The translations under genes and the position numbers were made by a program. Below are positions 35,141-43,308 of a DNA stretch of 64,000 nt, one piece after another. The notes under the pieces were generated by a model that did no database searches, was not told the DNA's origin, and saw only the letters and a program-made list of their open reading frames with translations. The DNA is from Acidobacteriota bacterium (lineage in GTDB: Bacteria > Acidobacteriota > Blastocatellia > Pyrinomonadales > Pyrinomonadaceae). The stretch spans positions 62,001 through 126,000 of the forward strand of contig JADKEF010000006.1 of assembly GCA_016718135.1 (NCBI GenBank), read 5' to 3'. Positions within the stretch are counted from its first letter, which is position 1. Every line of letters starts with the position of its first letter.

Positions 35141-35466
35141 ATTTCTCCTTTTAGGGCGTCCGAAACAGCTATCCGAAATTCGTTGATTTTCCCTTCGTTT
35201 ACCGGAACGCTTTCTAGATCGCCTTCTGTTAGAAAACAATCGATGTCTTGCCAGTCGCCTGGTTGGTTCGCTGCGGATCGAAGGTAAATCTGGGCATATC
35301 CCCACCCATCCTTTCCATCCCAAATAAGTCGAACCTTTTTTTTCAAATTTGAAATCGAGTACGCACTTCCAAATACATCGGGTCGATATTCTTCGGAAAC
35401 TTGCTGATAGCCAGATTTCGTAAGAATCGGCTCAGCGATATTCTTCATAATGTTGTAAGGATGCAT
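35137..35466 (-). CDS. Small hypothetical protein (109 residues)
   Basis: A soluble protein with YRPDVFGSAYSISNLKKKVRLIWDGKDGWG in the centre and an acidic middle (DWQDIDCFLTEGD). It has no signal peptide. It overlaps the DHFR-like gene by four bases and starts 13 bases after the DUF1801 gene, so it is part of the same operon. I do not recognise the family; the small size and Trp-rich core resemble immunity-type proteins, but there is no toxin partner. Confidence 0.7.
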   Translation of the reverse strand: MHPYNIMKNIAEPILTKSGYQQVSEEYRPDVFGSAYSISNLKKKVRLIWDGKDGWGYAQIYLRSAANQPGDWQDIDCFLTEGDLESVPVNEGKINEFRIAVSDALKGEI

Positions 35467-35478
35467 AAATTCTTCACC

Positions 35479-35910
35479 TCACTTTTCATTAGTATTCTCA
35501 AACCCAAATCGTATTGCCGCTTCAAGTACATCAATGTTTATATCTTTTAGAGTTTTGAATCGTATGCAATACCCGGTCACGGTCGCTTTGCCTAGGGTGC
35601 TGGCGTATGTTTCGGCGAGGTGTTTTTTGTCTTCGATGCCGAGGATATAGATGGAGATCCCGGTTTTGTTTGCGCTCAGGCCGATCTGATAGAACTCGCG
35701 GATCGTCCCGTCGGCGTATTTGTGAGGGCGAGATCCGTAGCCGATATCAGGATTGGTAACGACCTTGCCATCGCTGTTCTTGCCGTCGGAGAACCACAAT
35801 TTACATTTCGGATCGAGTCCCAAAATGAGTTCGTGCAACTGCTGCATCTCACTGCGTTTCGGTTCCGCATGGCTCGCGATGTGCTCTTTGATCTGTTCTT
35901 GTACGTTCAT
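35479..35910 (-). CDS. DUF1801 domain protein
   Basis: 143 residues. The pattern MNVQEQIKEHIASHAEPKRSEMQQLHELI, CKLWFSDGKNS, NPDIGYGS and a GIEDKKHLAETYASTLGKA tail fits the YdhG/DUF1801 fold related to frataxin-like iron chaperones. No metal-binding motif is evident. First gene of the minus-strand operon with the 109-residue protein and the DHFR-like reductase. The upstream gap contains the structured repeat at 35950. Confidence 0.78.
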   Translation of the reverse strand: MNVQEQIKEHIASHAEPKRSEMQQLHELILGLDPKCKLWFSDGKNSDGKVVTNPDIGYGSRPHKYADGTIREFYQIGLSANKTGISIYILGIEDKKHLAETYASTLGKATVTGYCIRFKTLKDINIDVLEAAIRFGFENTNEK

Positions 35911-35949
35911 TAGATATCTTGTGAGGCTGCTTTAGCAGTCTTCTTCAAT

Positions 35950-36111
35950 CATAGCCGCGTCGTTCACGGCGGGGTAAGATTGACTGGAAATTCCCAGGGC
36001 GTTTTAACGTCCTTCCCAATCCCTGGCTTAAGCCGCCGGACCGTAAGCCCGTTGAAACGGGCTGAAAATCATCTCGCTACCTACGACCCCGCCGTGAACG
36101 ACGGGGCTATG
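35950..36111. repeat. 162-base structured element with 26-base terminal inverted repeats
   Basis: Terminal arms 35950-35975 and 36086-36111 are inverted copies with one mismatch (core CGTCGTTCACGGCGGGG). Inside are a hairpin AGCCCGTT/AACGGGCT at 36046-36063 and a CCAGGG..CCCTGG pair at about 35996-36026. It contains no gene. It resembles a MITE or a RAYT-associated REP doublet; no transposase is present in the window. Confidence 0.7.
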
Positions 36112-36165
36112 CTCCCTTCGAAAGCCTCCTAAACGAGGCTCGGAAATACCAACAAACCCAGGCAA

Positions 36166-36252
36166 TTATTCCTCTATTGCTTTGGAGGCGTTGCCAAACG
36201 CCCGTTCCCACTCGAGCGTTACCTCTACTAATTTTTCTCGAAGATTCTGCAT
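36166..36252 (-). pseudogene. 28-codon fragment of a larger gene
   Basis: MQNLREKLVEVTLEWERAF followed by GNASKAIEE and a stop. The first 20 residues look like the N-terminus of a longer conserved hypothetical protein that I recall starting in this way, so this is probably a truncated remnant. It lies between the structured repeat and the SRPBCC gene. Confidence 0.35.
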
Positions 36253-36269
36253 GGTTCTGTCCTGACTTG

Positions 36270-36764
36270 CTACGCGACGCCGCGTTCTAACGACATCTCT
36301 TTCAATAATTCTTCCAGATTTTTCAACTGAGCCTTCGTTCCTTCGACGAAGCCGAATTCGATCATGCGCTCGAGGCGTTCGAGCGATTCGTTGTAGATAG
36401 AAGCGTGAACCGTTGTCTTTCCGTTTTGCTCGCTGAAATTCAGGTCCCAATCGGAGCCGGGCAATTCCACGTTCTCGTCGGCGTCGGCGAATGTGTTGAA
36501 GAGCTTGAAATTGGTTTTCGGCGTGATCGAAGTATATTGCTGCAAGACCCAACGCTCGACGCCTTCGGGGCTGACCATTGCGTAAAATCTCTTGCCGCCA
36601 ACGGTAAAGTCCATGACCTTTGTCCGTGACGCGAAAGGTTTCGGTGCCCACCATTGGTCGAGCAGTTCCGCTTTTGTATATGCGTCCCAGACGAGCGGCA
36701 GCCCCGCGTTAAACTCTTTGGTTATCGAGACCGTCTTCGTTTCTTTGTTAACTATAAATTCCAT
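36270..36764 (-). CDS. SRPBCC (AHSA1-like) domain protein
   Basis: 164 residues. The START/AHSA1 fold signature includes TKEFNAGLPLVWDAYTKAELLDQWWAP, FTVGGKRFYAMVSPEG, then QQYTSITPKTNFKL, and the terminal helix FVEGTKAQLKNLEELLKE. Members bind hydrophobic ligands or assist Hsp90 and are typically encoded next to an ArsR-type repressor, as here: the ArsR gene is about 100 bases upstream on the same strand and probably co-transcribed. The intervening gap holds an inverted repeat. Confidence 0.88.
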   Translation of the reverse strand: MEFIVNKETKTVSITKEFNAGLPLVWDAYTKAELLDQWWAPKPFASRTKVMDFTVGGKRFYAMVSPEGVERWVLQQYTSITPKTNFKLFNTFADADENVELPGSDWDLNFSEQNGKTTVHASIYNESLERLERMIEFGFVEGTKAQLKNLEELLKEMSLERGVA

Positions 36765-36782
36765 AATTCCTCTCTTTAACGT

Positions 36783-36859
36783 TCTCTGCGGTCTCTGCGG
36801 TCTCTGCGTTTGAATCTCGTCCGGGAATTTTTAACGCAAAGTACGCCGAGAACGCAGAG
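36783..36859. repeat. Inverted repeat built from CTCTGCGGT units
   Basis: CTCTGCGG is repeated twice in tandem and followed by TCTGCGTTT; the right arm AACGCAAAGTACGCCGAGAACGCAG pairs with it imperfectly. It is a common style of intergenic palindrome and sits between ArsR and SRPBCC genes, where it may form an mRNA hairpin. Confidence 0.5.
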
Positions 36860-36863
36860 GCGT

Positions 36864-37187
36864 CTATTTCGATTTCTTCTTCAACACCTCGAGCACTTCG
36901 TCAAGTTGTTCGAACCGCGTCTCCCAGATCTTCCTGTATTGCTCCAGCCATTCGTCGATCTCTTTCATCTTCTCTATTTCGAGCTGGTAATAGATCTCCC
37001 GCCCCTTTTGTTCCTGTCTGATGACCTCACACTCCGTCAAAATGCGTAGATGTTTAGAGACCGCCTGCCGGCTGGTGTCAAAATGCTCCGCAATAGCATT
37101 CGGCGTCATCGCCTGTATCGCTATCAACGCAATGATCGCCCGCCTCGTCGGGTCAGCTATGGCTTGGAAAATGTCTCGTTTCATCAT
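36864..37187 (-). CDS. ArsR-family winged-helix repressor
   Basis: 107 residues. DIFQAIADPTRRAIIALIA, the helix-turn-helix MTPNAIAEHFDTSRQAVSKHLRIL and the wing VIRQEQKGREIYYQLE define the ArsR/SmtB fold. No metal-binding Cys cluster is visible, so the effector is unknown. A start at the tandem ATG (37187) is preferred to a longer open frame because the promoter-operator lies immediately upstream. It is followed by an SRPBCC protein, its usual partner. Confidence 0.88.
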   Translation of the reverse strand: MMKRDIFQAIADPTRRAIIALIAIQAMTPNAIAEHFDTSRQAVSKHLRILTECEVIRQEQKGREIYYQLEIEKMKEIDEWLEQYRKIWETRFEQLDEVLEVLKKKSK

Positions 37188-38809
37188 TTCGAACAAGAGT
37201 ATGCAACCAAACAGTTGCATGTGTCAAGTGCAACCGAACGGTTTCAGGAAGACAGGCCGACGTTGGAAGAACCCAGTCGCTATCGCTCCCGGTTCTGACC
37301 TTTCTTGCGGCTGCAACCATTGTTTTGATCTCGCTCGCTAATGTCGGGGCGTGATATGGGACGCCGTTTGCGATGGTCCATTCGATGCCGCCGGTTTTGA
37401 CCGCCTTACCGTCGCGGATCTCTTCGACGCCGAGGGGCGAGAGGACTTTGAAATTTTCGAGCGGGTTGCCGTTGACGACGATCAGGTCGGCTTTGTAGCC
37501 TACGCGGATGCGTCCCAGGGAGTCTTCTTTGCCGAGGATCTTGGCTCCGTTTGCGGTGGCGTGCTGGATGACCTTGAGCGGGTGAAAGCCGGCTTCCTGA
37601 TGCAGCTCAAGCTCGCGGATGAGGCCAAAGCCGTACATTTGGTAGATAAATCCCGCGTCCTCGCCCGTCCCAACAACCCCGCCTTTCATTTCGAAATCGT
37701 AAACGGCCTTCATCCAGATGCGGTAGTTTTCTTTCCAGAACGTCTCGTCGGTCGAAGACCAGCCGATAAAGTACGAACCGTGATTGGCCGGATTTGGTTT
37801 GAAGTATTCTTCGAGAACAGGGTGCAGATATTCGGCAAATGCCGGATTGGTCTGGGCCCGTTGTAAGTCACGTGAGGCTTCGTAGATAACAAGTGTCGGA
37901 TCCCAGGCCACATTCGCCGCCACCATTGCGTCGAGAACTTTGTCGAGCTTTGCCGGATCGGCCTCACGCCACAGGCGTCCGGCATAGCGGAAGCGGTCGA
38001 CTTCGTTATTGTAGTTGTAACCAGCAGGGAAATTCTGTCGACCGCTCTCGATCGCGGCGTCGGGGATGCCGTACCAATGCTCGATGCTGGTCGTGCCGCC
38101 TTTGATGTCGTCCCAGGCGTTCGTCTCCTCGACGCCGACGTGGTGCATGACACGCATGCCCTGCTTTTTTGCTTCGTCCATCATCGCCGCCATCAGGTCG
38201 CGGTCCATTGTGTAGAGCTTGATGCCGTCATAGCCGGCGGCTTTTAGATCACGAACGCGTTGGCTAACCTGTTCATCCGTATTTAGATTTGCTGCCGGGG
38301 AATCCGCCGTAGGGAAATATCCGTGGCCCAACCAACGTCCCAGCATTGATCCGCTTGCTGTATTCGAGCACCTTCGGATTTGCCCACGCGTCCCTGACGG
38401 TCGTGATGCCGCACGCGAGCCACATCTTTGTCACGTACTCGACCGGCATCGGCTTGCCCGCACGTTCGTCCTGTGTGTGGCCGTGCAGATTGATCAGCCC
38501 GGGCAAAACGTATTTGCCGGTCGCATCGATATCCAGCTCGCCAGCCGCCGGACGCCTCGCCGTCCCTTCTTTCACCGCAACCGGATCAAGGCTCGCGATC
38601 TCCTTGATGATGTCGTTCTCCAAAACGATATCAAACGGCCCCGCCGCCGGCTTGCCGCTGCCATCGACCATCATCGCGTTTCGAACGACGATGCGTTTTA
38701 GGCGTTTGCCGGAAAAAGAAAAAGGTGCGGCCTGGCCGAGAGCCATCGAACTCATCAGCGACACCATTACACAAACGGTTAAGAAGGCGCGAGATCTCAT
38801 ATTTTTCAT
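37153..38809 (-). pseudogene. Exported amidohydrolase, one internal frame break
   Basis: The first frame, from ATG 38809 (signal peptide, then VVRNAMMVDGSGKPAAG and the metal-binding GLINLHGHTQDE), stops after a break near 38310. The second frame (to 37153) continues FPTADSPAANLN, GYDGIKLYTMDRDLM, then RVMHHVGVEE, GGTTSIEHWYGI and the late GEDAGFIYQMYG and GRIRVGYKADLIVVNGNPLEN motifs of imidazolonepropionase-like amidohydrolases. Its last 50 residues read through the ArsR promoter and overlap that gene by 35 bases, so a second indel near 37300 is likely. Probably hydrolyses a cyclic amide or peptide in the periplasm. Confidence 0.75.
37198..37243 (-). promoter_or_regulatory. ArsR promoter with two overlapping operator dyads
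   Basis: On the minus strand, TTGACA (plus 37222-37227) and CATACT (37198-37203) are spaced by 18 bases. A dyad GCAAC (N6) GTTGC at 37203-37218 lies between them and touches the -10. A second, AACC (N4) GGTT at 37232-37243, lies just before the -35. The arrangement fits autorepression by ArsR. Confidence 0.65.
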
Positions 38810-38909
38810 AATCCTTGACGACAAGTTTGCGGGAACCTATAGCGGAATAATAAAATAGTTTCTTTAATAAGACACGCATAGATTCAACTATCTTGGAGAG
38901 AATAAAATA

Positions 38910-39845
38910 ATGGCTATTGGAAGAAGCAAAGTAACGGTTGTCGGAGCGGGAAATGTCGGTGCGACGGCGGCCCACTGGATCGCGAGCAAAGAGCTGGCGG
39001 ATGTCGTTTTGGTAGATATCGTCGAGGGTACGCCGCAGGGCAAATGTCTCGATCTGGCACAGGCCGCACCGATCGATGGATTTGATGTAAAGCTCGTCGG
39101 AGCGAACAGCTACGAGGAAACCGCAAATTCGGATGTCGTCATCATCACCGCCGGCCTGCCGCGTAAACCCGGCATGAGCCGCGATGATCTGCTCAAGACC
39201 AACTCCGACATCGTCGGACAGGTCACCGAACAGGTCGCCAAATATTCGCCCAATTCGATCATCATCGTCGTTTCAAATCCGCTCGACGCGATGGCACAGG
39301 TCGCGTTTCGCCGCTCGGGTTTCCCGAAAAACCGCGTGATGGGAATGGCCGGTGTGCTTGATTCGGCTCGTATGCGCTGCTTCGTCGCTGAGGAACTCGA
39401 TGTGTCGGTCGAAAATGTCACGTGCTTCGTGCTCGGCGGACACGGCGACACGATGGTTCCGCTGCCGCGATATTCGACGGTCGCCGGTATCCCGATCACT
39501 GAGTTGATCGCCAAGGACAAGCTCGACGCGATCATCTCGCGTACCGCAAACGGCGGTGCAGAGATCGTCGGTTTGCTCAAGACCGGTTCGGCATACTACG
39601 CACCGTCGCTCGGTGCGGTCGAGATGACCGAGGCGATCCTGAAAGACAAGAAGAAGATCCTCCCATGCGCTGTCTTCCTCGAAGGCGAATATGGTGTCTC
39701 AAATCTCTTCGTCGGTGTCCCAGTCAAACTCGGCAAGAACGGCATCGAGCAGATCATCGAGATCAGCCTCACCAACGACGAACGCACCGCTCTCCACAAG
39801 AGTGCCGCGGCTGTTCAGGAGCTGGTCGATATTCTAAATATCTGA
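38910..39845 (+). CDS. mdh: Malate dehydrogenase (LDH-like type)
   Basis: 311 residues. The NAD-binding loop is VVGAGNVGATAA (residues 10-21), with Asp36 after the second strand selecting NAD. Substrate-binding Arg85 (LPRKPGMSRDD), Arg91 and Arg154 and catalytic His178 in LGGHGDTMVP are present. Arg85 at the loop position supports malate rather than lactate as substrate. It interconverts malate and oxaloacetate in the TCA cycle. It is complete, ends cleanly and is followed within 50 bases by the C-rich artefact-like stretch. Confidence 0.95.
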   Translation: MAIGRSKVTVVGAGNVGATAAHWIASKELADVVLVDIVEGTPQGKCLDLAQAAPIDGFDVKLVGANSYEETANSDVVIITAGLPRKPGMSRDDLLKTNSDIVGQVTEQVAKYSPNSIIIVVSNPLDAMAQVAFRRSGFPKNRVMGMAGVLDSARMRCFVAEELDVSVENVTCFVLGGHGDTMVPLPRYSTVAGIPITELIAKDKLDAIISRTANGGAEIVGLLKTGSAYYAPSLGAVEMTEAILKDKKKILPCAVFLEGEYGVSNLFVGVPVKLGKNGIEQIIEISLTNDERTALHKSAAAVQELVDILNI

Positions 39846-39894
39846 CTTAGCTTGGACAATCATGTCCGAATCTTAAAAGGCCGCAGATCCATGC

Positions 39895-40610
39895 GGCGGG
39901 GGCCCCCCCACCCCCTTTTCCCAAACCAACAACCCCCCACCCCAACCCCGTAAAAACCCTCCTTTCTACCCCGCCCACCCCCCCCCCGGATTTTATAATT
40001 AGGAAACAAGGCGCCCCCCCCCCAAACCCCCCCCGCCCCCCCCCCCCCCGACTAGCTTTCAAAACCCCCCCCCCCACCACAAACCCCCTTCCCCCCCCTC
40101 CCCCCCCCCCCCCCCCCGCCCCCCCCAACCCCACCCGCGGACAAACCCTTTCCCGGGCAAAGGCCCCATAACAAATTACCGCCTCCCCCCCCGCAACCAC
40201 CCCCAAATTTTTTTCAACCCCCCCTAGAAACACCCCCCCACTTGGCGACCGAACACCCCCTCCCAACCCCCCCCCCCCCAGGCCCCCCCCCCCCCCAACA
40301 AACCGAAAAGAATTTTTTCCCCGCCCCCCCCCCCCCCAAAAGCCTTCCCCCGGCGATGGTGTGCCTCTGGGAAACCGAGTTCCCCCCCCTGACAGCCTCC
40401 CCTTCCCTGATAGCCTTCCCCCCCCCCCCCCCCCCCCCCTAAAAATTTTTTTTTCCCCCCCCCCCAGAACCCCCCCCCCCCACCCCCCCCCCCCCCCCCC
40501 CCCGGAAAAAACACCCCCCCCCCCCACCCCCCCCCCCAAAAACCAAAAAACAAAAAAAAACCCAAAAACAAATCCCCCCCCCCCCCCCCCCCCCCTCCCC
40601 CCCTTTCCTT
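39895..40610. other. C-homopolymer stretch, probably a sequencing artefact
   Basis: About 700 bases are dominated by runs of C (up to about 20), with A/T fragments between and very little G. Open frames through it code only poly-Gly or poly-Pro and are not genes. On the minus strand it is poly-G, the signature of dark cycles in two-colour Illumina chemistry being assembled. True sequence is probably hidden or missing here, and the contig could be misjoined at this point. Confidence 0.7.
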
Positions 40611-40682
40611 TAAATTTCCACCTTTGACCCTTGAATGCCGGCTTTGTTTCCGCCGCCTTTGCAACCACCTCGAAGTTGGAGC

Positions 40683-41438
40683 TTACGACGTGATCCAGGT
40701 CGCGAAATCTAGCCACAGCGGTGTCGACGAAAGAGGAAGTCGCAGCCACATTGCCGCAACCAAAAAGGCACCGCCCACAAGGAACGCCTTATTGAGTTTA
40801 CCTGTCCGCCAGGTGTCTGCCCCAATAAAGACAATTGTCAACAACGTCGGCACGCCAAAAAACCATAGCGGCCCGAAACTATCCGTCAATCCGCCGGGAA
40901 ATCGTGCGATCGCGGGCGGCAACACACAGAGCATCGTCAACAAGATCAGTCTCTTGTGATTAGGCGAGTTCTTTCGGTAGTACATCGCGGCGGCGAACAA
41001 TACAGCAAACACCAACAGGTCGCCAAACGGGACGATCATGAAACTGAGCGGCGGAATGTTCGGCGGTGCCGCGGCTGTGCCGTACTTTGCAGCGGCGATC
41101 GTCAGGAATAAACCAGTCACCACCAGCAACGGCGCTATGATGACGCCGACGATGCCTAGCTTCTGATGGACCTTTATCCGCTTGGACGAAATAAAATAGA
41201 CCTGAGCTACAAAAAGAACGACCCATGCGGCCATTACAAATCCATGTATCCAAATGATTGCGCGAGGGATCGGCGGTGTATTGAAAAGCGGCTTCAGATA
41301 AAATGTCGGGCCAAAGCCGACCAGCACGGCTATGACAAACACCGCGGCGAATGCCGCAAAGAACCGATGCTCGAAATTACGGTTCGGCTTGATTCCGGAA
41401 GACGGAATGCTGTCGACCGGTAGGTCATTGATCGCCAT
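40683..41438 (-). CDS. Multi-pass membrane protein (DUF2306-like)
   Basis: 251 residues with about seven hydrophobic helices. FFAAFAAVFVIAVLVGFGPTFY starts the membrane part, followed by IIWIHGFVMAAWVVLFVAQVYF, IKVHQKLGIVGVIIAPLLVV and HKRLILLTMLCVLPPAIARF. Conserved His in WIHG and KVHQKLG suggest haem or metal binding, as in DUF2306-like cytochromes, but this is uncertain. The start at 41438 follows GGAAGG. Its 3' end runs to within 80 bases of the C-rich stretch, so the C-terminus could be affected. Confidence 0.7.
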   Translation of the reverse strand: MAINDLPVDSIPSSGIKPNRNFEHRFFAAFAAVFVIAVLVGFGPTFYLKPLFNTPPIPRAIIWIHGFVMAAWVVLFVAQVYFISSKRIKVHQKLGIVGVIIAPLLVVTGLFLTIAAAKYGTAAAPPNIPPLSFMIVPFGDLLVFAVLFAAAMYYRKNSPNHKRLILLTMLCVLPPAIARFPGGLTDSFGPLWFFGVPTLLTIVFIGADTWRTGKLNKAFLVGGAFLVAAMWLRLPLSSTPLWLDFATWITS

Positions 41439-41702
41439 GAAAGTCACCTTCCTTTTTGGGTCTGTTGGAACTCGCGAAAATAATATCACGGGCTGTGCAT
41501 GGCGTCATTGGCGAGATCATCTAATAGGAGTTCCGGTTTGGAAGACGGGCATGTCAGCCCTCCATTTTTTGCTCCGCTAGTCTCTCAAAAATGGTAAACC
41601 TATTAGAACTTTACTGCGTCATAATTTTAGTCGAGTGTGAGCCAGCGCACAGTCAATAACACCGGATCGGGCCACACTAGACGTACAGGTAATGGAGGCT
41701 TT

Positions 41703-42290
41703 ATGAGACGAATTATTAATACATCTATTCTATCCGCCGTGATCTTGGCCCTCACGAGCATTTCAGCTATTGCCCAACAGGATCGGACAGTTATTACCGG
41801 TTCGGCCCTGATCTATGGCACCGGCGCTAATACCCGGACCGTTTCCCGGACATTCACGTTGAACATTAATGGACTCACATCGGCTGAAGATGCTCAGCGG
41901 TACCTTTCTATATTGCAGAGCGGGGATCAAGATGACCTGTTAAAAGCGATCGGCAAAAACGATCTTGGCAATTTCTCGCTCGGCGGAAGTCTCGGACGTC
42001 GGCTCAACGCAGTCGTCGCCGGCCAGACCGAGGATGGTAAGATTCGTATCCGCGCGGTATTTGAACGCTGGATGAGCTTCAGCGAGATACGCTATGGCTA
42101 CAGATCACAGGACTATCCGTTCAGTTATCTCGAGGTGATCATTGATCCGAAAACCGGCAAGGGCGAAGGCTCATACTTTCAGGCGGCCCGGATCCGGGCC
42201 CGCGGAAATAACACCGTTGAAATAGAAGACTTCGGCACATTTCCGTCCCGGCTGATGGGTGTAAGGCTGCGTGGACGCATTCCTGCATAA
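41703..42290 (+). CDS. Exported hypothetical protein
   Basis: 195 residues. The signal peptide ends at ISAIAQQ. The mature part is beta-rich (TVITGSALIYGTGANTRTVS, LNAVVAGQTEDGKIRIRAVF, then DYPFSYLEVIIDPKTG and GEGSYFQAARIRARG). GGAGG is six bases before the ATG. No family recognised. It is monocistronic, followed by a strong terminator. Confidence 0.72.
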   Translation: MRRIINTSILSAVILALTSISAIAQQDRTVITGSALIYGTGANTRTVSRTFTLNINGLTSAEDAQRYLSILQSGDQDDLLKAIGKNDLGNFSLGGSLGRRLNAVVAGQTEDGKIRIRAVFERWMSFSEIRYGYRSQDYPFSYLEVIIDPKTGKGEGSYFQAARIRARGNNTVEIEDFGTFPSRLMGVRLRGRIPA

Positions 42291-42319
42291 ATGTAATTGG
42301 TAATTTGTTAATCGTCGCG

Positions 42320-42350
42320 GCGGATCCCATCAGCGGGATCCGCTTTTTTT
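42320..42350 (+). terminator. Rho-independent terminator
   Basis: Nine-base perfect stem GCGGATCCC / GGGATCCGC, 6-base loop, seven T. Confidence 0.88.
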
Positions 42351-43308
42351 GTCTGCCGGAATTTACGTCCCAGGGTTTAATTGTCAAAGATCTATGTCGA
42401 TTGTAGGGTGGGTCGGTCGGTCGCACGTCCCAGGATTTTTTTGCGGCCTCTTTGCGTCCTTTGCGAGCTTCGCGTGAAAGATCCGGAATCTCACGCTAAG
42501 CTCGCTAAGTCCGCAAAGGAAGACGCGAAGAGGAACGTCCCAGAATGTTCGGTGAGCCGCGTGCCGAGGGAGAATCACCTGCGTGAGTAGGTGGATCCAA
42601 CGTCGGCCCATCACGTCCCAAAGATGTGAACGAAACGCCTCTGCCACTGATCAACATGACTTGTCCGAAAGCCAAGGCCACCCGCTTACGCAGGTGGTTC
42701 TGCCTTCGTGTCGTCGCAGCTTCGTACCAACCAATCGGTTCTTCTTCCAGTAGTCTGAGATAGTCGAACGGCTCGTCACCCGTTGCCCGGACTCGGGGAT
42801 TGAGCGTGTACATCGCTCCCCAACCGAATCGGCTCGTCATCAGCGTTGCGCAGACGCTGTCGACGAAGGCTAGTCGGTTGTCTTCTTCGAACGCTGGAAG
42901 TTTGAACTTTGGTTGTTGAGAATTGGTGCAACGTTGTGGGCGATTCGTATACATATCGCCAACATAACATCGAAATCGAACTGCGTATATAACGATCCGC
43001 CGACAACGTCACACAATGCCGATATTGATGCAAAATGCCGATATTGTAGCGATCCGCCGCTATCGCCGCTCAAACTACTAACTGACAACAAAAAAACTAT
43101 TAGCTGTTAGTAAGCTCCGCACAAGACGATCTTTCATTCACTCTGACCGATTCGGTCGTTCATGATGACCGAACCGAATGAGCGATTCCACTCCCAGTAT
43201 TTCGTTAACCCTCATTATTGCAGCAGTTAGCACTTTGGCACGCATGTTGTAAATAGGATGTCGACGGCGTATGCCGAAAATTTACTGCCCCAATACTGAG
43301 GAGCGACT
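42351..43308. other. Gene-poor stretch with palindromes and ACGTCCCA copies
   Basis: No convincing gene. ACGTCCCA occurs four times (about 42365, 42425, 42534 and 42608). An inverted repeat lies at 42447-42533, and a second pair, CACCTGCGTGAGTAGGTGG near 42580 against CCACCCGCTTACGCAGGTGG near 42677. From 42880 on it is AT-richer with a duplicated GATATTG/GATCCGCCG patch near 43020-43060. A minus-strand open frame of 149 codons crosses these repeats and looks spurious. Confidence 0.5.
42447..42533. repeat. Imperfect inverted repeat
   Basis: Left arm CCTCTTTGCGTCCTTTGCG through CGCGTGA (42447-42477) pairs with right arm TCACGCTAAGCTCGC through GCGAAGAGG (42491-42533), with a short loop and several bulges. 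Same general style as the repeats at 34484 and 36783. Confidence 0.55.

Noticed and set aside
39847..40749. Long minus-strand open frame of 300 codons rich in Gly
   Set aside because: It passes through the C-homopolymer stretch and encodes mostly poly-Gly; only its first 50 codons lie on normal sequence, and these are in a different frame from the real gene ending at 40683.
42505..42954. Minus-strand frame of 149 codons in the gene-poor stretch
   Set aside because: It crosses inverted repeats, has no ribosome site or recognisable domain, and its end is made of repeat sequence.
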